From Puccinia triticina (taxonomy: Eukaryota > Basidiomycota > Pucciniomycetes > Pucciniales > Pucciniaceae), in contig NC_070563.1 of assembly GCF_026914185.1 (NCBI RefSeq), forward strand, positions 4,485,001 through 4,549,000: a stretch of 64,000 nt of DNA. The letters run 5' to 3'. Numbering within the stretch: position 1 is the stretch's first letter; every line of letters begins with the position of its first letter. Both the position numbers and the translations under genes were made by a program. The notes below the pieces were generated by a model. That model was not told the origin of the DNA, did no database searches, and saw only the letters and a list, made by a program, of their open reading frames with translations. Below, piece after piece: positions 55,410 to 64,000 of the stretch.

Positions 55410-57467
55410 TTATAGTGATTGAATTTTTTTTCGTGGGTAAAATTGCTCGACAATGCATTTAGAGAGTCTGGTGATTTTCTCTGTAAGAGCAGCACAATCT
55501 TCAAATTCTCCGTGTTCCATGCCCTCATCGCAAAAGCGGTCTATTAGCTTGAGCCCATAGTGCAAACGGTCGTCGACAAAGAGTTGGGGAGGATCGCCCT
55601 CTGAGGGGCAGGCGAGGTTATCGTAGATTTCCTGAAATGCTGCACACGTGCTCTCACTTGTCGACAAGTAATAACCGTCCGAATCGCACTCCCCCTTGGT
55701 CCGAATTAGGAAGGCCTCCAAGAAACTCTCAGTCACTGAGTGGTCTGATACAATTGCATGACAGACCTCCGGGGATGCTTCAATAAGGAGCCGGAATACG
55801 CTAGCGGCCTTCCAAGAAAGTTCTAAGTCTTCGTGCTTGATTAAACTGATTATATCTTGGAGCCTAGTGATATATGCAATATCGGTTTGATTTGAGTCTG
55901 ATGGTGACGAGGGCGCGAATCTATCCAAGTAGGCTGGTCCGTCAATGAGGCTTTCCATGATTTCAAAAATTTCTTGAGAAAACTCAGATACCATGAGTTG
56001 GTCCAATCGATCCAGAAGTTGAGAGCATACAAGCACTTCGGCCGTTGCAACCTCAGATCGGATAACTCTAGGAAGGGCTTTAAGAGCCAAGTAAGTCTGA
56101 ACCTTGGTCGAAGACGGATGCAGGAACAGAATGGTGAGTAGCTTGATAATTGATCGCTGGGGATCCTTGTCTGAACTGTAAAAACGTTTCAATTTGGCCA
56201 ATACTTGGATCATTTCAAGCTCGTGTGGATCGAGGACCAGACTGCTGATAGTTGACATTGCGTTCGTCACGGAAGCTGGTGTGCCAGGTGGCTGCTGCTG
56301 CGAGAGATAACCAGAGAATTTGGGGGTGTTGAGGATATCCAACACAATCTCTAGGCCCCCAGATTCCGATGCAAGCGTCGCGCAGTTGTCATATTCAACA
56401 AGGTTCAGCCACACTTTGGTAATAGTGGCTTTGAGTTGTGGACTTGCATCGCCAGTCTTCGAAAGCCAAGCCAAGGTTTGGATCAAGTTGGAATTACGTT
56501 CGAGTGTAGACCGAAGCCAAGCCAACAGCTCCCTGTCATATTCCTGCTGCTCTCGAGCTTGATCATCAACTGGGAATTCGTTTGTAAGCACCTTGAAAGA
56601 TACAAGATGAAGGATGACGGTCGCTAGTCCAAAGGCTAAAGATCGAGTGGGCGTAAACTTGATTTTGTCGGCCTCGTGATCCCGATCACTTTGTGTCAGA
56701 GATTTGGCAGTTTGAAAGAAAGCTTCGGACCTCTCTCGCAAGGTTTCTCGGACGGATTCTTCCTCGCTGAGAAGCGCCAAGCTTTCTATGGCCGAGTTTG
56801 GAGTATTCTTGTTTCCCACGAAGCATATCATCAGAATGTCGACAAGCTGATCAGATGAAGGCGGCGCCGCGGATTGGAGATCCGTCGATCTTCGCAATTT
56901 CAGTAACGCCAAAATCGCTCCACAGCGGGCAGGAATAGAGACCGAGGTAGGACTCGTGCCTCGAGAGATCCCAGTTAACCAATCCGAACATTCGGGCCAC
57001 TCTGATTGAATTTTGGCGCCGAGGGATTTGTGGTCTAGGCAACACGCAAGGAAGTCGGAAAAGAATTTGTTCAAGTCGGCCTGTTCTGGTCGGCTCGCGG
57101 CAAGCTTAAGGACTGATTCGGCAAGACGCGAGAAAAAGCCATCAGTTTGAAGGAATTGGAGTGCCTGGTCTGGAGAAATCGACCAAATAGCGGCAAGAGC
57201 AGCGAAGCCATGGCAAACCTCGAGAGCTAGGGGGGAATGCAAGAGAGATTCTAGCGCGCTTTCAAACCAAGCCGCCCCGTGGCTTCCTTGGTGCTCTAAG
57301 ACTAAAGCTAATGCCTTCAAAGCCTGGACACGTAGCAATCCGTCCGAGGAGGAGACGTTGCTGAAGAGCACCTTGATTGCTTCGGGTGAGGGCTTGATGG
57401 ACGGGTCTTTGATGACCGATTCGATTACATTTACGCTCGACGTCCCGAAAGGTTCTAATTCAGACAT
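55410..57467 (-). CDS. ARM/HEAT-repeat protein, UNC-45/Cro1/She4-like, copy 2
   Basis: Paralog of 26572-28752. The likely start is the internal Met at 57467 (MSELEPFGTSSVNVIE), which aligns with copy 1. The frame upstream to 57506 crosses a probable 5' UTR intron acceptor (TTCTCAG). It is about 685 residues. It lacks the roughly 29-residue stretch that copy 1 has after residue 300. Its C-terminus is altered by one extra T in a run of eight (seven in copy 1) near 55424, so it ends KKIQSL instead of KKFNHYDLHDREPPKWEDYN. The change is either a real frameshift or a homopolymer sequencing error. The same myosin-chaperone guess applies. Confidence 0.6.
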   Translation of the reverse strand: MSELEPFGTSSVNVIESVIKDPSIKPSPEAIKVLFSNVSSSDGLLRVQALKALALVLEHQGSHGAAWFESALESLLHSPLALEVCHGFAALAAIWSISPDQALQFLQTDGFFSRLAESVLKLAASRPEQADLNKFFSDFLACCLDHKSLGAKIQSEWPECSDWLTGISRGTSPTSVSIPARCGAILALLKLRRSTDLQSAAPPSSDQLVDILMICFVGNKNTPNSAIESLALLSEEESVRETLRERSEAFFQTAKSLTQSDRDHEADKIKFTPTRSLAFGLATVILHLVSFKVLTNEFPVDDQAREQQEYDRELLAWLRSTLERNSNLIQTLAWLSKTGDASPQLKATITKVWLNLVEYDNCATLASESGGLEIVLDILNTPKFSGYLSQQQPPGTPASVTNAMSTISSLVLDPHELEMIQVLAKLKRFYSSDKDPQRSIIKLLTILFLHPSSTKVQTYLALKALPRVIRSEVATAEVLVCSQLLDRLDQLMVSEFSQEIFEIMESLIDGPAYLDRFAPSSPSDSNQTDIAYITRLQDIISLIKHEDLELSWKAASVFRLLIEASPEVCHAIVSDHSVTESFLEAFLIRTKGECDSDGYYLSTSESTCAAFQEIYDNLACPSEGDPPQLFVDDRLHYGLKLIDRFCDEGMEHGEFEDCAALTEKITRLSKCIVEQFYPRKKIQSL

Positions 57468-57570
57468 CCCGTGGTTTTCGTTTGGGCGAAGCTGGGCTGA
57501 GAACACATGATGGTTAGATTGGAGAATATCGATTTAGGAAGGGAATTGAGAGCTTACTTGGTCTCGCTGG
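57468..57570 (-). other. 5' UTR with short intron of ARM gene copy 2
   Basis: Donor GTAAGC near 57560 and acceptor TTCTCAG near 57504 give an intron of about 60 nt just before the start codon. Copy 1 has the same layout, with a retrotransposon in the intron. Confidence 0.5.
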
Positions 57571-58814
57571 TCTGTAGCTGTCTTCCGACTGGCTGGAAGA
57601 CCCTGGAAGAACGTGGGGCGATTTGAAATTTGACTAGCTGAAGGCTAGTAGGCGACAACCGCATACATGGTCCGGGTGCCGAAATCTGCTGCCCGAGCCT
57701 TACCCGCGCCGTCTGCCCGCTGGGTGACCCGCCGGAGCGCTCTCACCGCTCCGGCGGCCATTGCACTGGCACCCTAGATATTTAATGCCATCTCTCCGGT
57801 TACAGTGAGGCAAAAGGCGTCAGTGAAGTCATTGATGGGACCCCCAGCTGCGGTCCCCGTCCCCAACTCAAGAAAATGACCCTCCACCAACTGGAAAGGC
57901 CCAAGCTGTGGAACCAAAATAACTGTCGATTATCGAGACGCTACAATCAAAATACGACGAGCGTATCCCCACCCCGAGGAGGGAGGGACTTGAGCAAGGC
58001 GGTCAAAAGGCTGTACAATCAGCTGCTGGCCGATTCTGTACAAACGTACATATCCCCACAGCACGGCTTCCTCAATCGTTTCAGTCTGCTCACGCTGTTT
58101 CCATGGATCAGCGGTTCCGGCTAAGTTGGTTGCAATGGCAACATTCAAGTGTTGTGCCAACAGCACGGCTCGAGCCTCGTAGCAGGACAATTTAGGATAT
58201 CCTGGATGGCTCCCGATATTGCAATACACATCAATGTCAGGCTTTTCTCGGACACATTACATTTCCATGCCATATGCTTCGTCAGCGAAGCCCTGGGTCC
58301 CAGGTCATTTGGTGACGACGAGAGATTATTTGGTCCTCCCCTACAAATGACCGTTCGTCGCCCTGTCCACAACCCTTTGTACCATGGGAGGATAAAATCT
58401 TGGCCCAACTCCCCCGGGGGCCGGTATCATTTCCAGCAGAAGTGAGCAATCATTCCTCTACGACAGATATCAAAAAACCTGGCACATCAACCTAATCATT
58501 TTCATCGTAGGTGGTCAATCGAAATTTTATTCCCGATCAGTGATCCGTTCCTCGTCTTGATCCAGGCCAAGAGCTTCAAGCCTTCGTTGTCAGCCCGATT
58601 GCAAGGAATTAGAAATTTCGTGGACTTTTAGCGCATTGAATTTTTCTTAGATTTCTTGCTACCTTCGATGGTAAGTCAGCAGCAACCTATCTAACCAAAA
58701 TCAATTTTGATTGCCTCAGGCTCAGTCAACAGTGCAAATCCGTCTGGCTTCTTTAACATTTGTGTCTGTATCCCCATCGCATTTCAGGTATTCTTTGGGG
58801 TTCTCCAAAGGCGG
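57571..58814. other. Intergenic, possible gene remnant on minus strand
   Basis: A minus-strand frame at 58229-57930 (99 codons, with PKLSCYEARAVLLAQHLNVA) and an adjacent one at 58408-58145 could be pieces of one old gene, but I recognise neither. A GC-rich palindromic stretch lies near 57725-57770 (GCCGGAGCG..CGCTCCGGC). Confidence 0.35.
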
Positions 58815-60572
58815 ATGATGAAATCTTTCGCTATCAGCCTGTTTCTGGCTGCGATCAACTTGCAAGCAGCTATCGGATGGGCAGATAGGGGCAAGCAGGT
58901 TATTTCTGGCTACTATCCGGTAAGTATAAAGTTCAGATTGATCATAGTATACTGTGGAGAAAAGAGTCAAAGGAAAAAAACCTCCAAGTCGTTGTACTAT
59001 ATTGATATTTTGCGGATCGCTGTTCTAAACCTATCGAAGTCTTATAATGCACACATCCAACCGCCGTCGAAAATACCATGGAGCCATTACACCCACATCG
59101 ATTACTTCGTGGCCCCGGTACAGGACGACCCAGGAAATCCACTGAAGATCGAAAACGAAACAAATTTAATCGAAACAGTCAAGTTGGCCAAGGCTCACAA
59201 CGTCTCAATTTCTTTAGTTAGCATTGTCTTTTTGGCATCCTGGCAAAAATCTCTATTATAGGTCTGAGTGTTAAATTGATGCCCTTTTTCGGTAATCCTA
59301 GTGCGTCGGCGGCTGGACAGGTAGTAAATTCTTCAGCAACCTGGTAAAAACAGATGGGTCGCGCCAGAAGTTCACGACTTCCCTTGTCCAAATCATCAAG
59401 AAATACAACTTCGATGGAGTGGACTTGGGTAAGTGATAGACCGAACAAATATTTAAGATTCAAGAATCTGAATGCTTTCATTGAATTTTGCAGATTGGGA
59501 ATATCCCGGTGTGCCCGGAGAAGAAGGCAACATAATTTCCCCTCTAGATACCGAAAATTTTCTCAAGTTTTTGAAACTCCTGAGGAAGAAATTTGGGCGT
59601 AACTATCGGATATCGGCCGCAGTATCAGTCAAGGGGTTCATGGGCGCAGATGGCAAGTATCTCAAGGACACAAAAGCCTTCGCCAAAGTCCTGGACTACA
59701 TTACTATCATGGTCAGATAATCCCTTAAATATTTTGAAAAACAACGAGAGACTCAATATAGTAAACTCATCTACAGGCCTACGACATCTACGTTGCCGGG
59801 GCTGGACGGAGTCTTTCAGGACCGAATGCGCCTCTTTTCCACACATGCTCAGACCCGCAATCAAAATTTTCGGTGTCGGGGGCAATCAAGACTTGGATCA
59901 AGAGCGGCTTCCACTCACGGAAGATTTTACTCGGACTTCCCGCTTACGGCTATGCATACACTCTGTTATCCTCTGAGCTTAAGCCAACCAAGTTCTCAGG
60001 ATTGAAGCAGAAAGAGAGTTTGTTGTTTCAAAATACAACCGCAAAACCTCCACAAGGAGGTAAGATTTCGGCAACCCCTGGTCATTGGTTGTACCATGAA
60101 CTCTATCTGGATGAAAAGCTCGCCAAAGATGGAAGAAGAGGTACCTCAGGTTACAAGCGACATTTTGATGAGTGTACTCGCACCGTAAATCATTTGACTT
60201 CATTTGTATTTGGCTTTAGAATAAGGTTGAACATAAGAGCTGACTCCTTTTGAATGCTAATTGTTTCTTATATAGCCTTTCCTGTTTAACAAGGAGAACA
60301 AAAATCTGATTGTTTACGATGATAGAAGGTCGATTTTCGAAAAGGCTCTGTTTGCCAAATCAAAAGACCTGGGCGGAATCAACATCTTTGACACCACCGG
60401 TGACACTCCTGACAGAAAACTCGTCGAAACGATCCGTGTTCTCTATTCAAAGAAAGAAGCCGATAAAAAACCAAGCGAATCTGAAGGAGTTAAGAAAAAC
60501 AGCTTCTCACTCAAGAAAACTTGTGGCAAATCATTTAAATTAAAACAATCTTCAAAGTATTCAAAAGCATGA
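58815..60572 (+). CDS. GH18 chitinase, secreted
   Basis: Six exons, 58815-58919, 59040-59216, 59302-59428, 59494-59711, 59777-60184 and 60276-60572, give 443 residues. It hydrolyses beta-1,4 links in chitin through a substrate-assisted mechanism and likely acts in the cell wall or outside the cell. The N-terminus MMKSFAISLFLAAINLQAAIG is a signal peptide. The substrate-binding CVGGW segment and the catalytic FDGVDLDWEYPG are intact, with the acid/base Glu in DWEYPG, which is formed across a splice. AYDIYVAG matches the conserved YD region. The C-terminal 40 residues are Lys/Ser-rich. Introns are 57-120 nt. Confidence 0.92.
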
Positions 60573-61195
60573 AAAAGAACTTTCATGACTGGTGGGGTCC
60601 CTTTTCATCATTCTACTGATGAATATCATTGATGTGCAAATAAATACACACTTCACTTGTCGTTCAAACTGATAACTTTTGGGATTCCTTTTTGAAGTTT
60701 CCGATTCCAATTTATTGTTGTACTAATTGCCAGCATGCGGCACTTTGGGATATAAGCTGGATCTTTTCTTTCTGTATTTCTTTTGAATTGCTTCATTGTT
60801 TTGGTCGGATAATTTCTTGTAAACCAAGCTTCATTACTTTAGGGATTCCTGAAAAAAGCGATCTGCCAACTCAAACTCGCAACAATGTAAATATTTGTGT
60901 CACTTTCGCCAAAGAGAAACAAGATTGTCTTTCAATTCTACCACAATCTATAACCACATACACAGTTCTCACGTAGACACAACAATTCCAACGGAGAATT
61001 GGATACGTAGCAGGTGTACCTGAATATCAGTAGCAGGCTTATACAATTGTTAACATCTGGCAGCCAGGAAAACACTTGATGTTTTGTCTACCAGACCAGC
61101 ATCAGTAGTGAAAAAAAAAAACGAGAAGATTTGGGAAGAATATCATGTTACAGTTTGTGTACATTGAGAGGAAGGGAAAATGGTGAAGAGTGGGC
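60573..61195. other. Intergenic, convergent 3' regions
   Basis: Space between the convergent chitinase and isomerase genes. AT-rich; an AATAAA-like word is near 60640. No gene seen. Confidence 0.5.
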
Positions 61196-62731
61196 TTAGA
61201 GTTTTGAGTGGGCAGATTGATGTCTAGACAGATGCTTCAAACGGGCTGTGTGGATCGATTTCACGTCCGCGTTTCCGCCTCCACTTGAGTCCAAGAGATG
61301 GATAGTCTCGCGATAGACCGATTCCTATAATGAATTAGTTGCCACAATGAATATTTTGTTCATTTACAAGGGTTCGGGGTGGTATTGGTGAGCGGGGTGT
61401 AGAGTTTGATAATTTAGGAAAACTTCTCACTCACTTTAATCATTCCGTAAACCCCGGTTGATGCTCGAACAGATTTATCAAAGCCGAATTTTAGGGCCCT
61501 TTGAACGACCTCAGATTCCGGGGCTAATGAGTGGACAATACCGAGTTCGAGGCTGTGATTATAAAATAACGAACCACACAACCGAGTGAAGTTAGCCATT
61601 AAGCCCAATCAAGCGATATGCAATGATGGGGAACTAACGCCTCTTTGGCGTTGAAACGATGAGCCTCGGTCAAGCATTTGGCCACCACACTAGTCGTAGG
61701 GAGTTTGGCTTCGACAACTGCTACTAGACCCAACTACAAAATAGTCAAGCTGAGTCAATGTTCTCAACCAAGAAAAAAAAAAGCAGGCCTCCAAGGGGAT
61801 GAACTGCTATCGGAAGTATGACGTACTGGGACGGGGGCACCGAATTCGGCCTCATTCATGGCCATCAACGCCTTCCCTTTTTGCTCGTTTTCCTTCATAA
61901 TCCTGAAGTCGTGGGCTAAAGCCAAACAGAAACCGCCCCTATAAGATAGAGATCTTATCAGCTGCTAGAAGGCTATTGCAAGCCTCGAGCTCACACAAAG
62001 AAGACTATTGGCTCACGCAAATGCATGTCCGTTAATCGCCGCAATGGTAGGGATTGGGAACTTCAATAACTTGGCGTATAATGGATTCAAGACATCTGGA
62101 GCCAAAAAAAACCAGTAAGGTTTTGAACCTGAAAACCACAAAATTCATAATTGAGTGATCGACATGTCAACCACTCACGTTGAAAGAAATGATCCAAGGC
62201 CAAGGCTTCAGTCAGATCGAGACCGTTGCTGTAAATCCTGTTTTTATCTTGAGGGCCGCAGGTTACGATAGCGTATTGACCCGGCGTAAGCGGTGTCTTC
62301 CATCCTGATCAAGAAAAACAGTAGCGATGAGTAATATATTTCTCTCCGACCATGAATTTTAAACGGATGATGCGATTCTTTGGACAAAATTTTGTCACTT
62401 ACCTGTTGAGTTGGTCGATGGTTGTGCAAGCAAGCCAAGTAAGGAGGCTCTATACTCTCGTTCAACATCCAAGAGGGGTGCGATCAGCTACACATATGAC
62501 CCAAACCAATGCAGTCACATCAAGTCAATAAAAAAAAAAACGTCAGGCGTATTTGAGGATGAGGGATGAGCTCGTAGGAGGACGCACACTTGATTGGATG
62601 AAATGTTCGGTCATTCGGTTGTCCGGGCGAGCATGGAGTTCCAAAAGAAAGACGCCTGGATAGTCGGCCGGCTTGGTCAGAGTGGAGCACGCATAGCGGG
62701 TCGGCGACGAGAGTGGGTTGACCAAGGCCAT
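61196..62731 (-). CDS. Peroxisomal enoyl-CoA isomerase/hydratase (ECI family), PTS1 ending SKL
   Basis: Eight exons on the minus strand, 62731-62588, 62487-62403, 62304-62179, 62095-62017, 61938-61827, 61733-61639, 61552-61435 and 61324-61196, total 888 nt (295 residues), all GT-AG. The fold is the crotonase type, which shifts or hydrates double bonds of unsaturated acyl-CoAs in fatty-acid beta-oxidation. The first oxyanion-hole region reads YSNGLDLTEAL. The second reads NGHAFAGGFCLALAHDFRIM, followed by MNEAEFGAPVPLGLVAVVEAKLP, as in Delta3,Delta2-enoyl-CoA isomerases. The C-terminus is HSKL, a perfect peroxisomal targeting signal. Isomerase is preferred over hydratase, but I cannot prove it. 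Confidence 0.9.
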
Positions 62732-63422
62732 GATGGGATTCCAATTCTTTCAAGCAACCTCGTAGGAGAACTCTGTTGTTGTTTCCGTGATGCTGGCTTT
62801 TCTCAGCCTCGATTCTTTCTTCTCCCAATTAGGGCCCAGGGTAGTCTTGTTCGGGTTCCTGTGGCTGGCCGCCTCCCATGCAGAGAGCCCTCCGGGCGGG
62901 GTCCCCCGGACCCTCCGTTCGAGAGTTAGTTACGGGAGGTTTGCGTTGCGGTATGTACACCGTCTACATGCACGCCCCTCTGCCAAATGATTGGAGTTTC
63001 AAGTGCAGCACGCCTGAATACATAGCACAACCATCGTCAAGCGCCTCAGAGCCGAAAGGTGATTCGGGTCCACACGTTTCGGGCTCCTTCGTTGTCGTGT
63101 TTTTGTCGTGGCGTATGAAAACGGACAGAGATGGAACCACAACCTCCCGCGGCCTGTTCCTAAGTCTTATCAAGGGCGCAGGATCGATCTTATCACTTTG
63201 AACCCAAACCACCTCTCCGCACACTCGGGCATTTGTTGAACCAATTTTACTACTAGCTCCAGATCTCTAAACTCATCTAATTCAGCTTGAAGCTAAAATT
63301 CCTTGCTACGTACGCACGCATACCCCATCCCAATTCTTGGAAAACAAGAGCAAGTTTTGCTTCAAAGATAATCTTCAAATCCGATTGCTATCATCGATAC
63401 ACGTTGACCGAGACTCGACAAA
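62732..63422. promoter_or_regulatory. Divergent intergenic region
   Basis: It separates the divergently transcribed isomerase and DUF3455 genes. GC-rich near 62870-62940, AT-richer toward 63400. No TATA-like box can be firmly assigned. Frames here overlap antisense and have no features. Confidence 0.4.
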
Positions 63423-64000
63423 ATGCTATTTACTCTTAACATTAGATTGCTCAGTCTTCAAATTTTCCTGGTTTCTGGCGCGTGGTGTGCAGATGCCTTC
63501 ACTCTAAACAACTTACCTAGCCAGCTGGAACCTCTGGGCACCATGAAACTGAAGTATTTGGCCCATGGGAAGGGTAATCAATATTATGCATGCGACAAGG
63601 GGAGATGGACCCTAGCTGCTACAGGTACGCAGATTTTGTGATTCTTTAACTGAACCACGCGGAAAACCTTTCTAACCTTTCCAAAACTTTCTTCCTTTAC
63701 TTGGGTTGAATAAATGTGCTGAAAAAGTGGTCGAAGACAAACAATTGCAATGGGACGCGAGGTACACACCACCGAAGACACCAATCAGGCCAACCCAAAT
63801 CGTCGGAAATCATCCGTCCATGGGTAAAATGCAGCTTCCAGGTGGCCTCATCCACATCGAGAGAAAGCATCATGCACCCGATCCGAACCACAAGAGTCTT
63901 GATTGGGTACAGCTTGATGTCTTGGGATATAGCATGTTGAAAAGGATTTACCGCACCCACACTTCTGGAGGAATCCCATCCAGACCCACATGCAATCCAT
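63423..64000 (+). CDS. Secreted DUF3455-domain protein (partial, runs off the window)
   Basis: Exon 1 is 63423-63624 and exon 2 starts at about 63728 and continues past the window end. The N-terminus MLFTLNIRLLSLQIFLVSGAW is a signal peptide. The mature part has the DUF3455 pattern: LKYLAHGKGNQYYACDKGRW (the G-x-Q-x-Y-x-C core), then PTQIVGNHPSMGK, LDWVQLDVLG and, near the end, YRTHTSGGIPSRPTC with the conserved GG-x-P-x-x-x-C. The molecular role of this family is not established; members are extracellular. The intron is about 103 nt, with a modest acceptor (AAAAAG). Confidence 0.78.

Noticed and set aside
57507..57545. Upstream extension of ARM copy 2 (MFSAQLRPNENHG)
   Set aside because: It crosses a probable 5' UTR intron acceptor and is absent from copy 1, where the start aligns with the internal methionine.

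Overview
The window looks like a gene-poor, repeat-rich piece of a basidiomycete fungal genome, most likely a rust fungus (Pucciniales, Puccinia-like). The grounds are short GT-AG introns (about 50-100 nt), a GH18 chitinase, a DUF3455-type secreted protein, a peroxisomal enoyl-CoA isomerase ending in SKL, a DIRS/Ngaro-type tyrosine-recombinase retrotransposon, and large lineage-specific secreted-protein genes. The species is inferred and cannot be settled from sequence alone.

Layout. 1-4.5 kb: non-coding DNA with small TIR elements. 4.8-7.5 kb: an eight-exon, Cys/His-rich gene on the minus strand. 8.6-13.75 kb: a 5.1-kb TIR element (TTA target duplication) holding a 1.5-kb array of palindromes and a 1.2-kb fold-back. 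13.8-25.8 kb: two copies of a 605-residue secreted-protein gene, each preceded by the same block (palindrome array plus tRNA-like sequence). Between them lie a string of unrelated hairpins and a long-arm fold-back element. 26.5-35.05 kb: an ARM/HEAT-repeat gene whose 5' UTR intron appears to hold a complete 6.2-kb DIRS/Ngaro element. 36.9-41.0 kb: a complete 4,046-bp Tc1/mariner-type transposon (DD34E transposase, TA target duplication) with a second, convergent gene ending in a SAM-like domain. 41-52 kb: mostly degenerate repeats, including one TIR element with a 33-bp tandem array and one hAT-like element with a palindrome array. 52-54 kb: a decayed Ty1/copia fragment split by a hAT-like non-autonomous element with a perfect 8-bp target duplication. 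54.2-57.6 kb: a second copy of the ARM gene block, led by a remnant of the secreted-protein gene. 58.8-64 kb: ordinary genes (chitinase, isomerase, DUF3455 protein).

The most unusual theme is architectural. At least five arrays of unrelated sequence share one grammar: two alternating palindromes per unit and a period of about 40-55 bp. Most sit inside elements with terminal inverted repeats. Three elements share one hAT-like pair of ends but carry different palindrome arrays, or none.

Exon boundaries were placed by eye from frame and splice consensus. Multi-exon models were checked for length divisible by three. Edges of degenerate repeats are approximate.
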